Counted from the first letter of the stretch, positions 1 to 7,856 are shown. The stretch: DNA of 23,372 nucleotides from Bradyrhizobium sp. CCH5-F6 (GCF_001556045.1 NZ_LSIC01000207.1:1-23372), one strand, 5' to 3'. Numbers and translations are program-made. The notes: generated by a model not told the origin, from the letters alone.

Positions 1-55
1 CACCTCCAGGCTCAACGAGCCTACTACAGGTGTCCACTCATTCGGAGGAAGTTCA
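1..55 (-). mobile_element. Possible terminal end of an IS3-like insertion sequence (cut by window edge)
   Basis: Read on the minus strand, the segment begins TGAACTTCCTCCGAATGAGT at position 55 and runs leftwards through GGACACCTGTAGTAGG to the window edge. It would form a TG...CA-bounded terminus like those of IS3-family elements, with the transposase lying outside the window to the left. This rests on general resemblance only: the other terminus, a target duplication and the transposase cannot be seen. Confidence 0.28.
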
Positions 56-157
56 GGCGGCTTACCCTGGCATTTTCCCTGGGGGATGATTGTGTCGCGG
101 CAAAGGGAGCGGATTGGAGGCGGAAGGTCAAGACTGGATGACCGCGGCGCGCTTCCT
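56..157. other. Non-coding stretch with no recognised gene
   Basis: Short open frames cross this stretch, but none has a convincing start, ribosome site or recognisable protein sequence. Together with the flanking repeat at 158-340 and the possible IS end at 1-55 it forms about 360 bases without a supported gene. It may be a remnant of an older insertion. Confidence 0.4.
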
Positions 158-342
158 ACCCTCCCCTGGAGGGGTCCGGGACGAGCGTAGCTCGCCCGTG
201 GTCGATCGCGCGAAGCGCGAGCGGGGTGGGGTGATCTCTCAACACGGGCGGTGTCGGATGTGGAGAGACCGTCACCCCACACCCCGTCTCACATTTCGCT
301 ACGCTCAATGTGAGCCGACCCTCCCCCTCCAGGGGAGGGTAA
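158..342. repeat. Composite palindromic repeat, left flank of the DUF559 gene
   Basis: The element is bounded by ACCCTCCCCTGGAGGGG at 158-174 and its exact reverse complement at 324-340. Inside lies a hairpin with arms CTCACATT (288-295) and AATGTGAG (307-314), preceded by a C-rich CACCCCACACCCCG block. The right end folds as ACCCTCCCC (318-326), loop CTCCA, GGGGAGGGT (332-340). The 27 bases at 316-342 recur exactly at 797-823 on the other side of the nuclease-like gene. The structure is directly visible; that it is a dispersed intergenic repeat family in this group of bacteria is recollection. Confidence 0.8.
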
Positions 343-361
343 GAGAAGAGCGCCCGATTCG

Positions 362-754
362 CTAAGTTCGGCGATGCTTCAGCGGCGTAGTCTCGGCTTC
401 GCGCGATCCGTAGAGCTCGACATAGATTCGTTCGAGAACTGCTGTCAGATCTCCTGTGATCTCCGAATTCCAAAACCGGATGACGCGGTAACCTTCGTGT
501 TCGAGCCAGCGTTGGCGGTCGAGGTCGCGTGCGGCCACGGCGTCTTCATTGTGGTGGCCGCCGTCGAGCTCGATGATGAGACGCTTGGCGGGGCAGAAGA
601 AGTCGACGATGTATGGACCGATCGGCGCTTGACGGCGGAAGTGTGAGCCCTCGATCGGCAATTCCTTGAGGGCACGCCACAGGATCCGCTCATGTGGTGT
701 TGTATTCGCCCTCAGCTTTTTCGCGGCGTTGCGTCGGATTGATGTTGACACCAT
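362..754 (-). CDS. DUF559 domain protein (Vsr/restriction-endonuclease-fold nuclease-like)
   Basis: A 130-residue protein with the DUF559 pattern. An N-terminal helical part (residues 8-30, with RANTTPHERILWRAL) is followed by HFRRQAPIGPYIVDFFC and the acidic core IELDGGHH. Candidate catalytic or metal-binding residues are D51, E62, D64 and H67/H68. The domain is related to very-short-patch repair and type II restriction folds; its cellular role is not established. Length is normal for the family and the frame is intact. ATG at 754 is the first start; there is no strong Shine-Dalgarno, only GGTGAAG inside the adjoining repeat. The gene stands alone, oriented away from its neighbour, between two copies of the same palindromic repeat, so upstream signals would have to lie in the repeat. 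A function in DNA repair or in mobility of the repeats is speculation. Confidence 0.85.
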   Translation of the reverse strand: MVSTSIRRNAAKKLRANTTPHERILWRALKELPIEGSHFRRQAPIGPYIVDFFCPAKRLIIELDGGHHNEDAVAARDLDRQRWLEHEGYRVIRFWNSEITGDLTAVLERIYVELYGSREAETTPLKHRRT

Positions 755-763
755 CTTTGCGGC

Positions 764-823
764 TTCACCCCACCCCGCTGCGCATTACATGCGCAGCGAC
801 CCTCCCCCTCCAGGGGAGGGTAA
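764..823. repeat. Palindromic repeat, right flank of the DUF559 gene
   Basis: A C-rich block (TTCACCCCACCCCG) leads into a hairpin with arms GCTGCGCA (777-784) and TGCGCAGC (790-797). Next comes ACCCTCCCC (799-807), loop CTCCA, GGGGAGGGT (813-821). The segment 797-823 is identical over 27 bases to 316-342. It has the same architecture as the right half of the element at 158-342 but a different hairpin stem sequence. Confidence 0.8.
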
Positions 824-931
824 ACAACGCCGCTCATGCCAGCAACCAAAAGTTGCATCCCTGCATGGCTCGCAAGGCTATGACCATCCCGACCAAAATG
901 CTAAACGCCTCGCCGGGCAAGACGGGGCGGC

Positions 932-2290
932 ATGACATTCACTTCCTATCAGTTCGGCATCTTCGTCGCGGTGGTGTTTGGCGCCTATTACTTGGCTCCG
1001 CTGCGGCGCTTCCAGGTGCAGCTGCTGGTGCTGGCGAGCGTGTTCTTCTACGGTTTCGGCCAGCCCGAGTTGCTACCGTTGCTGCTCGTCGCGGTGCTCG
1101 GCACTTATGTCTGCCTGGTGCTCGCGTTCGAGAATCGCGCCGTCTGGATGCCGGCCGGCATCGTCTTCAATCTCGGCCTGCTGGCGTTCTTCAAGTACAA
1201 GTTCCTGTTCGTCGGCGCCGGCGCCGCCCCTCTGACCGGCGTCGCGCCGGTCGATTTCCTGCTGCGGCTGCCGCTGCCGATCGGCATCTCGTTCTTCGTG
1301 TTCCACAACATCAGCCTGCTGGTCGATCTGACGCGCGAGAAGCGCAGCGTGCCCCTGCGCGACGTGTTCCTCTACATCATCTTCTTCCCGCAGCTGGTGT
1401 CCGGACCGATCACGCGCGCGGCCCAGTTCATGCCGCAGATCGTGCCCAAGCGGATCGGCGACGTCGCCTTCGTCGAGGCCGCGAAATGGATTCTCGTCGG
1501 CTATTTCTTCAAGCTGTATGTGGCGAACAATCTCAACGAGATGACGTCGCATATGGACTTCCCGCTCTACGAGGCGCTGCGCACGCAGGACCGCTGGTTG
1601 CTCGTGTTCCTCTACAGCTACCAGATCTATGCCGACTTCTTCGGCTACTCGGCAATCGCGCTCGGTCTCGGCCTGCTGTTCGGCTACCGCCTGCCCGTGA
1701 ATTTCAACCTGCCCTACATCTCGACATCGTTCTCGGAGTTCTGGACGCGCTGGCACATCTCCCTGTCGACCTGGCTCAGGACCTACCTGTACATTCCCCT
1801 CGGCGGCAACCGGCATGGCGTGGGGCGCACCTATCTCAACCTGATGATCGTGATGACGCTGGGCGGGCTCTGGCATGGCGCGAGCCTGAGCTACGCGTTG
1901 TGGGGCATGGCGCACGGGCTGCTGCTCGTCATCGAGCGGCCGTTCCTGAAGCTCATCGGCGACAGGAGTGCTGCGGTCCGGGTGATCCGGATGGGCATCG
2001 TCTTCTTCTGCGTGACGATGCTCTGGATCTTCTTCAAGCTGCCGAATTTCGACCACGCGCTCGGCTACCTCAAGGGGATGTTCATCGCGACCGACGTCCC
2101 CAATCCGCCAAAACTGTTCACCAATCTCGCCTTGCTCTACGCCTTGCCGGTGATCATCCAGCATATCGGCATCGGCGCGTTCGTCGAAGGGCGGTTGCGG
2201 CAATGGGAGCCCTATCTCTATGGTGCGCTGGCGGCGCTCGCTTATCTCGAAGCGGGGCCCGACAGCGCGTTCATCTACTTCCAGTTCTGA
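932..2290 (+). CDS. MBOAT family membrane-bound O-acyltransferase (AlgI-like)
   Basis: A 452-residue, strongly hydrophobic multi-pass protein. It carries MBOAT/AlgI hallmarks: YFLYIIFFPQL-like segment with SGPI (residues 147-160), FSEFWTRWHISLSTWLR (267-283), the YIPLGGNR loop (287-294), and GGLWHG with the invariant candidate catalytic His315. Family members move acyl groups, usually acetyl, across the inner membrane onto polysaccharides or other extracytoplasmic acceptors. Length is slightly below AlgI (about 470-520). ATG at 932 gives a normal MBOAT N-terminus; the upstream GGGGCGG is a poor ribosome site. The next gene starts one base after the stop, so the two are surely cotranscribed and probably act together. 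The acceptor cannot be told: no polysaccharide biosynthesis genes are in the window. Confidence 0.93.
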   Translation: MTFTSYQFGIFVAVVFGAYYLAPLRRFQVQLLVLASVFFYGFGQPELLPLLLVAVLGTYVCLVLAFENRAVWMPAGIVFNLGLLAFFKYKFLFVGAGAAPLTGVAPVDFLLRLPLPIGISFFVFHNISLLVDLTREKRSVPLRDVFLYIIFFPQLVSGPITRAAQFMPQIVPKRIGDVAFVEAAKWILVGYFFKLYVANNLNEMTSHMDFPLYEALRTQDRWLLVFLYSYQIYADFFGYSAIALGLGLLFGYRLPVNFNLPYISTSFSEFWTRWHISLSTWLRTYLYIPLGGNRHGVGRTYLNLMIVMTLGGLWHGASLSYALWGMAHGLLLVIERPFLKLIGDRSAAVRVIRMGIVFFCVTMLWIFFKLPNFDHALGYLKGMFIATDVPNPPKLFTNLALLYALPVIIQHIGIGAFVEGRLRQWEPYLYGALAALAYLEAGPDSAFIYFQF

Positions 2291-2291
2291 C

Positions 2292-3191
2292 ATGCGGCAG
2301 GAATCAACGCTTTCGTGGATGATCAAGGGTGCGTGCGTCGCGGCGACGCTGTTGCTCGCCTGCGGTCTTGCCACCGCGCGCTTCGGCTCGGCGCTGCAAC
2401 AGCCGGCCGTCACCACCCGCGACGGCAGCCTCGTCACCCTCAACCGCTATGTGCGGGAGCCCACGCCCGACATCGTGCTGGTCGGCAGCTCGGTGACGTG
2501 GCGTCTCAAGGAGGAGTATTTCTCGCTGCCCCGCGTCCGCAACCTGGCGCTTGCCGGAGGCTCGCCGGTGACCGGGCTCGAGATCGTCGCAGGGCAGGCA
2601 CGCCTGCCCAAGGTCGTCCTGATCGAGACCAACATTCTGTCGCGCGAGGCCGACCGCGCGTTGACCGAGACGTTCTCAGGCGGCGCGCGCGGGGACACGC
2701 TGCTGCGCCCGGTGCGAACGGCGGTCGCGGCGTACGAAACCTGGAATCACGCCGCCCCCGATGCCGTCCAGGCGCGCGCAGAGCACGATCGCCTGCTCAG
2801 CCAACCGCCTGACACCTTCGACAACAAGGTCTATCTCGACCGCGCGCGGGAGCAGATGAACGACGGCGATCCGACCGCGCCGGCACGCGCGAATGCGGTC
2901 CGCATCCGACGGCTCATCGACGATCTGCAACGGCGCGGAAGCCGCGTCTTCCTCATGCACGTCCCCTTCGCACCGGAGATCGAGGACACCCGCCTGGTTC
3001 GAACGACGCGGGAGATCGTCGAGGAAGCCTTCCCGGATCGCGCGCTCTGGCTGCGGGTCGAGCCGCCGATGGGCGAGCTGCGCTGGGCCGACGGCGTGCA
3101 TCTCGATGAACGATCGGCCTTGATCGTCGTCCGCGCCATGGAACGGGCGCTGGGCGCGCGAGCAGCAGCGACTACACCGCCGCCGTTGTGA
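2292..3191 (+). CDS. Membrane-anchored SGNH hydrolase-like protein, partner of the MBOAT protein
   Basis: A 299-residue protein with one N-terminal hydrophobic segment (residues 10-29), probably a signal anchor or signal peptide placing the rest in the periplasm. SGNH-type blocks can be seen. IVLVGSSVTWRL (61-72) holds the candidate nucleophile Ser66/67, NLALAGGSPVTGL (84-96) supplies the Gly block, IETN ends at Asn114, and ADGVHLD (266-272) supplies Asp267 and His270. In alginate- and peptidoglycan-type O-acetylation, an MBOAT protein works with an SGNH-like periplasmic partner, which is the role suggested here. ATG at 2292 was chosen because it follows the MBOAT stop by one base and precedes the hydrophobic segment; ATG at 2319 is the alternative. 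The 3' end overlaps the convergent SDR gene by 20 bases, leaving no room for a terminator. The acceptor is unknown. Confidence 0.75.
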   Translation: MRQESTLSWMIKGACVAATLLLACGLATARFGSALQQPAVTTRDGSLVTLNRYVREPTPDIVLVGSSVTWRLKEEYFSLPRVRNLALAGGSPVTGLEIVAGQARLPKVVLIETNILSREADRALTETFSGGARGDTLLRPVRTAVAAYETWNHAAPDAVQARAEHDRLLSQPPDTFDNKVYLDRAREQMNDGDPTAPARANAVRIRRLIDDLQRRGSRVFLMHVPFAPEIEDTRLVRTTREIVEEAFPDRALWLRVEPPMGELRWADGVHLDERSALIVVRAMERALGARAAATTPPPL

Positions 3192-3945
3192 CGCCGCCGT
3201 CGATGACGATGGTCTGGCCGGTCATGAAGCTCGAGGCATCGGAGGCGAGGTAGGCGACGGCGCCGGCGATCTCCTCGGGCTCGCCGATGCGGCGGAGCGG
3301 CGTGGTGGCGGTGCGGCGCTTCAGATTGGCTTCGTCCTCCCACAGGGCGCGGGCGAAGTCGGTCTTGACGAGGCCGGGCGCGATGCAGTTGACGCGGACG
3401 CCTTTCGGGCCCCATTCGCCGGCGAGCGAGCGGCACAGCGCGAAGTCGGCGGCTTTCGAGATGCCGTAGGCGCCGATCACGGTGGAGCCGCGCAGGCCGC
3501 CGATCGACGAGATGATGACGACGGAGCCGTTGCCGCGTTCGGCCATCTGCGGGATCGCGAGCGCGGAGAGCCAGATGTTGCTCTTGACGTTGCTGCCCAT
3601 GATCTTGTCGAAGGCTTCGTCGGTGATGTCGAGCAGCGGGCCATAGTAAGGATTGACGGCGGCGTTGCAGACGAGGATGTCGATCTTGCCATAATGCTTC
3701 GTCGCGCCCGCGATCAGGGCCTCGACCTCGACCTTGCGCGCGATGTTGCAGGGGATGACGGTCGCATCGCCGCCGGATGCGTTGATGCCGTCGGCAACCT
3801 CCTTGCAGGCGTCGGCCTTGCGCGAGGAGACAACGACCTTGGCGCCCAGCTTCGCCAGGAGCTCGGCGGAGGAACGGCCGATGCCGCGGCTGGAGCCGGT
3901 GACCACGGCGACCTTGCCCGTGAGATCGAACGGGGTGTTTTTCAT
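3172..3945 (-). CDS. SDR family NAD(P)-dependent oxidoreductase, last gene of the pim-type operon
   Basis: A 257-residue classical short-chain dehydrogenase. The cofactor motif TGSSRGIG is at residues 16-23, CNAAV (93-97) stands for the NNAG motif, Ser146/147 and Tyr160-x-x-x-Lys164 form the catalytic set, and the C-terminus ends with GQTIVIDGG. It would reduce or oxidise a hydroxy/keto group of an acyl or acyl-CoA substrate; the substrate is unknown. ATG at 3945 was chosen because the protein then begins exactly at the SDR fold, with GGAGAG about nine bases upstream; the open frame extends further up only through a palindromic repeat. It lies 158 bases after pimD on the same strand, at the sixth position of an F-A-B-C-D-x order, the place of pimE in R. 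palustris; I am not sure that pimE is an SDR, so no symbol is given. Confidence 0.93.
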   Translation of the reverse strand: MKNTPFDLTGKVAVVTGSSRGIGRSSAELLAKLGAKVVVSSRKADACKEVADGINASGGDATVIPCNIARKVEVEALIAGATKHYGKIDILVCNAAVNPYYGPLLDITDEAFDKIMGSNVKSNIWLSALAIPQMAERGNGSVVIISSIGGLRGSTVIGAYGISKAADFALCRSLAGEWGPKGVRVNCIAPGLVKTDFARALWEDEANLKRRTATTPLRRIGEPEEIAGAVAYLASDASSFMTGQTIVIDGGVTTAAV

Positions 3946-3978
3946 GGGGGTTGCTCTCCGCTGCGTCCGCTTGTTCGG

Positions 3979-4085
3979 TGTCATCGCCCGACTTGATCGG
4001 GCGATCCAGTACTCCGCGGCTGAAGTTGCCTGGACCAACTGCCGCCGCGGAGTACTGGATGCCCCGGTCAAGCCGGGGCATGACA
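3979..4085. repeat. Three-hairpin palindromic repeat between the SDR gene and pimD
   Basis: Outer hairpins are CGCCCGA/TCGGGCG (3985-3991, 3997-4003) and GCCCCGG/CCGGGGC (4061-4067, 4073-4079). Between them a long stem pairs 4004-4020 perfectly with 4044-4060 (17 bases, containing CCAGTACTCCGCGG). The whole could fold as a cloverleaf-like structure in the transcript. The CCAGTAC...GTACTGG core recurs at 23272-23319. It lies at a gene junction inside the operon. Confidence 0.8.
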
Positions 4086-4103
4086 GTCCTCGTGTGATCT
4101 AGA

Positions 4104-5246
4104 TCAGATCAACCCGCCGGCATCGGCGACGCGGCGCTGGTGGTATTCGGTGTCGCCGAAGGTGTTCTCGATCATGGTGAGGCGCTTGAAGTAGTGGCCG
4201 ATCTTCGCCTCCATGGTCATGCCGATGCCGCCGTGCAGCTGGATCGACTGCTGGCCGACGAACTTGGCCGACTTGCCGATCTGCACCTTGGCGGCGGCGA
4301 TGGCGTTGCTGCGCTCACTGGCGTCCTCGAAATCGCCAGCCATGGTCGCGAACATCGACATCGAGCGCGCCTGCTCGGCCGCGACGAACATGTCGGAGGC
4401 GCGGTGCTGCAGCGACTGGAACGAGCCGATCGCGACGCCGAACTGCTTTCGCGTCTTGATGTACTCGACCGTGGTCTTGAGCGATTCGTCCATCAGGCCG
4501 ACCGCCTCGGCGCAGAGCGCGATGCGGGCTTCGTCGACGACGCGCTCGATCAGCGCCAGCGAGTCCTCGGGATTGCCGAGCACCGCGTCGGGACCGATTT
4601 CGACGCCGGTGAAGGTGATGTCGGCGGCGTGCAGGCCGTCCTGGGTCGGATAGCCCTTCCTGCCGACGCCCTTTGCGTCGGCGGGGACCAGGAACACGCC
4701 GATTCCGGTCTTGTCGCGGCGTGCGCCCTTGGTGCGCGCGGTGACGACCAGCGTGTCGGCGTTCTCGCCGTTGAGCACGACGAACTTCTCGCCGTCGATC
4801 ACCCAGCCGTCGCCCTTCTTCTTCGCCGTCGTGGCGACGTCGAACAGATCGTAGCGCGAGTTCTTCTCGAGCTGGGCGAAGGCGAGCGTCTTGCTGCCGT
4901 CGATGATCCCTGGCACGTGCGCGGCCTTCTGCGCCTCGGTGCCGGCATGGCGCAGGAAGCCGCCGCCGATCACGACCGTTGCGAGATAAGGCTCGAGCAC
5001 CAGCGCCTTGCCGAGCGCCTCCATCACGATCATGGTCTCGACGCCGCCGCCGCCGAAGCCGCCATCGGCCTCTGCGAAGGGCAGGCCCAATAGGCCCTGC
5101 TCGGCGAGCTTGAGCCAGACCGTCCTGCTCCAGCCGCCCTTCTCCTTCATGTACTTCTTGCGCTGATCGAAATCGTAGGAATCGGTCAGCAGGCCGTCGA
5201 TGCTTTCCTTGAGAAGCCGCTGCTCCTCGTTCAGGTCAAAATCCAT
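4104..5246 (-). CDS. pimD: Acyl-CoA dehydrogenase, pimeloyl-CoA dehydrogenase small subunit type
   Basis: A 380-residue acyl-CoA dehydrogenase-fold protein: N-terminal helical domain, middle beta domain (about 120-225), and C-terminal helical domain with TRKQFGVAIGSFQSLQHRASDM (265-286) and QLHGGIGMT (336-344), both FAD/substrate-site motifs. The canonical YEGT catalytic motif is replaced by FGDT (363-366), so the usual Glu is Gly364. The alternative Glu site on helix G (ER in isovaleryl-CoA dehydrogenase) reads AR here (Ala240). The subunit therefore probably cannot abstract the alpha proton by itself and would work as the partner of PimC. ATG at 5246 has GAGGAA eight bases upstream. It is cotranscribed with pimC, from which it is separated by a repeat-filled 180-base gap. 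The assignment rests on the pimFABCD gene order and the two-subunit arrangement. Confidence 0.88.
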   Translation of the reverse strand: MDFDLNEEQRLLKESIDGLLTDSYDFDQRKKYMKEKGGWSRTVWLKLAEQGLLGLPFAEADGGFGGGGVETMIVMEALGKALVLEPYLATVVIGGGFLRHAGTEAQKAAHVPGIIDGSKTLAFAQLEKNSRYDLFDVATTAKKKGDGWVIDGEKFVVLNGENADTLVVTARTKGARRDKTGIGVFLVPADAKGVGRKGYPTQDGLHAADITFTGVEIGPDAVLGNPEDSLALIERVVDEARIALCAEAVGLMDESLKTTVEYIKTRKQFGVAIGSFQSLQHRASDMFVAAEQARSMSMFATMAGDFEDASERSNAIAAAKVQIGKSAKFVGQQSIQLHGGIGMTMEAKIGHYFKRLTMIENTFGDTEYHQRRVADAGGLI

Positions 5247-5280
5247 TTCTTTGGTTCCTCGTACCCGGACTATTTGGCTT

Positions 5281-5387
5281 CGTCATTCCGGGATGGCCCG
5301 AAGGGCCAGGCCCGGAATCCATTTCGCCTCAGCGTATGCGGCCCGATGGATTCCGGGCTCGCGACTTCGTCGCGCCCCGGAATGACG
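5281..5387. repeat. Palindromic repeat between pimD and pimC
   Basis: Outer arms CGTCATTCCGG (5281-5291) and CCGGAATGACG (5377-5387) are exact complements. Inner arms CCCGGAATCCAT (5311-5322) and ATGGATTCCGGG (5346-5357) form a second stem, and each shoulder has its own small hairpin (GGCCC...GGGCC type). It is the CATTCCGG...CCGGAATG repeat type, shared with the element at 9557-9634. Confidence 0.8.
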
Positions 5388-5426
5388 GTGAAAATTGCCT
5401 CCCCGCCTCCGCGGAGAGGGAGCAGA

Positions 5427-6617
5427 TCACAGCCCCAGCACCGCCTTGGCGATGATGTTGCGCTGGATCTCGTTGGAGCCGCCGTAGATCGAGACCTTGC
5501 GGTTGTTGAAGTAGCTCGGCGCGATCTGGGCGGTCCAGTCCATGGTTTCGTTCGAGCCGTCGTCGCCGTGCACGTCGTAGGGCGCGGCGAACGGGCCGAT
5601 CACTTCCATGAGCAGCTCGGTGGTGGTCTGCTGGATCTCGGAGCCCTTGATCTTGAGCACGGACGAAGCCGGATTGGGCTTGCCCTTGCCGTGCTTGCCT
5701 TCATCGGCGACGACACGGAGCTGGGTCAGCTCGAGCGCCTTCAGCTCGATCTCGCAGGCCGCCAGCTTCTCGCGGAACGCGGGATCCTGCAGGATCGGCT
5801 TGCCGCCGGATTCGACCTTGGCGGCGAGATCCTTGATGCGGCGGATGCGCTCCTTGGAGACGCCGACGCGGGCGATGCCGGTGCGCTCGTTGCCGAGCAG
5901 GAACTTGGCGTAGTCCCAGCCCTTGTTCTCCTCGCCGATCAGGTTCTCGTAGGGCACCTCGACGTCGTCGAAGAACACCTCGTTGACCTCATGGCCGCCA
6001 TCGATGGTCTGGATCGGGCGCACGGTGACGCCCTTCGACTTCATCGAGAACACGATGAAGGAGATGCCCATCTGCTTCTTGGCGTTGTTGTCGGTGCGGC
6101 AGAGGCAGAAGATCATGTCGGCGTGCTGGGCCAACGTGGTCCAGGTCTTCTGGCCGTTGATGATCCACTTGTCGCCCTTGCGCTCGGCCCTGGTCTTGAG
6201 CGAGGCGAGGTCGGAGCCGGAGCCGGGCTCGGAGAAGCCCTGGCACCACCAATCGTCGACATTGGCGATGCGCGGCAGGTATTTCTTCTTCTGCTCCTCG
6301 TTGCCGAAAGTGTAGATCACGGGGCCGACCATGCTGACGCCGAAGGCGAGCGGCTGCGGCGCCGGGTGAGCCTGGAGCTCCTCGTTGAAGATGTAGTGCT
6401 GCACGGCGGTCCACCCCGTGCCGCCATATTCCTTCGGCCAGTGGCTGACGCCCCAGCCCTTCTTGTTGAGGATGCGCCACCACGTCACCATCTCGTCCTT
6501 GGAGAGATGACGGCCTTCGACCATCTTGCGCCGCGTCTCCGGCGGCACGTTGTCGCGGAAGAACTGCCTTACTTCCTCGCGAAACGCCTGCTCTTCCTTC
6601 GTGAATGCGAGATCCAT
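5427..6617 (-). CDS. pimC: Acyl-CoA dehydrogenase, pimeloyl-CoA dehydrogenase large subunit type
   Basis: A 396-residue FAD-dependent acyl-CoA dehydrogenase that should introduce the 2,3 double bond in a dicarboxylyl-CoA such as pimeloyl-CoA. Visible motifs are WPKEYGGTGW (60-69), the FAD/substrate motif GFSEPGSGSDLASL (127-140), WIINGQKTWTT (151-161), and the C-terminal IYGGSNEIQRNIIA (377-390). In that last motif Gly379 replaces the canonical catalytic Glu of YEGT. Glu244 in NERTGIAR fits the alternative catalytic position used by isovaleryl-CoA dehydrogenase. ATG at 6617 follows AGGAGG (6623-6628) at a good distance, which fixes the start. It lies 51 bases downstream of pimB and upstream of pimD; the adjacent pair suggests a heteromeric enzyme. 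Substrate range is inferred from the cluster only. Confidence 0.9.
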   Translation of the reverse strand: MDLAFTKEEQAFREEVRQFFRDNVPPETRRKMVEGRHLSKDEMVTWWRILNKKGWGVSHWPKEYGGTGWTAVQHYIFNEELQAHPAPQPLAFGVSMVGPVIYTFGNEEQKKKYLPRIANVDDWWCQGFSEPGSGSDLASLKTRAERKGDKWIINGQKTWTTLAQHADMIFCLCRTDNNAKKQMGISFIVFSMKSKGVTVRPIQTIDGGHEVNEVFFDDVEVPYENLIGEENKGWDYAKFLLGNERTGIARVGVSKERIRRIKDLAAKVESGGKPILQDPAFREKLAACEIELKALELTQLRVVADEGKHGKGKPNPASSVLKIKGSEIQQTTTELLMEVIGPFAAPYDVHGDDGSNETMDWTAQIAPSYFNNRKVSIYGGSNEIQRNIIAKAVLGL

Positions 6618-6668
6618 CGGATCCTCCTGTGAGCTTCTTTGTTTCGTCGTCCGCAGGACGACGGTGAA

Positions 6669-7856
6669 TTACTGCAACACCTCGAACAACCCGGCGGCGC
6701 CCATGCCGCCGCCGACGCACATGGTGACGACCGCGTATTTGGCCTTGCGGCGGCGGCCTTCGATCAAGGCGTGGCCGGTGAGGCGCGCGCCCGACATGCC
6801 GTAGGGATGGCCGACCGCGATCGCGCCGCCGTCGACGTTGATCTTCTCGGGGTCGATGCCGAGCTTGTCGCGGCAATACAGCACCTGCACCGCGAAGGCC
6901 TCGTTGAGCTCCCACAGGCCGATGTCGTCGACGGTGAGGCCGTGGCGCTTCAAAAGGCGCGGCACGGCGAAGACCGGGCCGATGCCCATCTCGTCCGGCT
7001 CGCAGCCGGCGGAGACGAAGCCGCGGAAGATGCCGAGCGGCTTGAGGCCGCGTTTGGCCGCCTCCTTGTCGCTCATGATCACGCAGGCGCTGGCGCCGTC
7101 GGAGAGCTGGCTGGCATTGCCGGCGGTGACGGTGAAGCCGTCGCCACGCACGGGCTTGAGACCGGCGAGGCCTTCAGCGGTGGTTTCCGGGCGCGGACCT
7201 TCGTCCTGCGACAGCGTGACCTCCTTCATCGAGACGGCGCCGGTCGCTTTGTCGGTGATCGCCATTTGCGTGGTGATCGGGGCGATCTCGTCCTTGAACT
7301 TGCCGCCCTGCTGCGCGGCAGCGGTGCGGCGCTGGCTCTCCAGCGAATATTCGTCCTGGCGTTCGCGCGAGATGCCGTAGCGCTTGGCGACGACTTCCGC
7401 GGTGTCGATCATGGGCATGTAGACCTCGCCCTTGATCTTCAGCAGCGCGGGGTCCTGCGCGTGGAAGCCGTTCATCTTGTCGTTCTGCACCAGCGAAATC
7501 GACTCGCCGCCACCGCCGACCGCGATCTCGACGCCGTCGAAGAGCACCGAACGCGCGGCGAGCGCGATGGCTTGCAGGCCGGAGGCGCATTGCCGGTCGA
7601 TGGTGGTGCCGGCGACCGTGACGGGCAGGCCGGCGCGCAGCAGCGCCTTGCGCGCGATGTTGCCCCCGGTCGCGCCCTGCTGGAGCGCGGCGCCCATCAC
7701 GACGTCCTCGATCTCCTTCGGGTCGACCTTGGCGCGTGCGACGGCCTCGCCGATGGCGTGGCCGAGCAGCGTTGCGCCCTCGGTGGCGTTGAGCGCGCCG
7801 CGATAGGCCTTGCCGATCGGGGTGCGGGCGGTGGAAACGATGACGGCGTCGGTCAA
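6669..7856 (-). CDS. pimB: Acetyl-CoA acyltransferase (thiolase), pim type
   Basis: A 395-residue degradative thiolase that cleaves 3-ketoacyl-CoA with CoA to release acetyl-CoA. The nucleophile is Cys90 in DRQCASG, the active-site His350 is in [15 protein letters not shown] (348-362), and the proton-shuttling Cys380 is in [10 protein letters not shown] (380-389); [10 protein letters not shown], typical of the family, is also present. Length is normal. The start is TTG at 7856: it gives the standard thiolase N-terminus [14 protein letters not shown] and has a strong AGGAGG six bases upstream. The start overlaps the pimA stop as TTGA, so translation is probably coupled to pimA. It is the third gene of the operon. 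Confidence 0.95.
   Translation of the reverse strand: MTDAVIVSTARTPIGKAYRGALNATEGATLLGHAIGEAVARAKVDPKEIEDVVMGAALQQGATGGNIARKALLRAGLPVTVAGTTIDRQCASGLQAIALAARSVLFDGVEIAVGGGGESISLVQNDKMNGFHAQDPALLKIKGEVYMPMIDTAEVVAKRYGISRERQDEYSLESQRRTAAAQQGGKFKDEIAPITTQMAITDKATGAVSMKEVTLSQDEGPRPETTAEGLAGLKPVRGDGFTVTAGNASQLSDGASACVIMSDKEAAKRGLKPLGIFRGFVSAGCEPDEMGIGPVFAVPRLLKRHGLTVDDIGLWELNEAFAVQVLYCRDKLGIDPEKINVDGGAIAVGHPYGMSGARLTGHALIEGRRRKAKYAVVTMCVGGGMGAAGLFEVLQ

Noticed and set aside
158..823. CRISPR-like array from the repeated C-rich hairpins
   Set aside because: There are only three cores, in mixed orientation and irregular spacing, with a gene between them. They are palindromic intergenic repeats.
694..2322. 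542-codon plus-strand frame across the MBOAT gene
   Set aside because: It is arginine/alanine-rich with no motif and out of frame with the MBOAT gene, whose family motifs are unmistakable.
1073..2443. 456-codon open frame on the minus strand opposite the MBOAT gene
   Set aside because: The translation is a low-complexity, charged RHDEQ-rich sequence with no recognisable domain. It is the antisense shadow of a clearly conserved membrane protein in high-GC DNA.
3946..4071. N-terminal extension of the SDR up to 4071
   Set aside because: The extra residues are encoded by a palindromic repeat, and the SDR fold begins at ATG 3945, which has its own ribosome site.
5274..6632. 452-codon plus-strand frame opposite pimC
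   Set aside because: It is a shadow frame; pimC has full acyl-CoA dehydrogenase motifs and a strong ribosome site.
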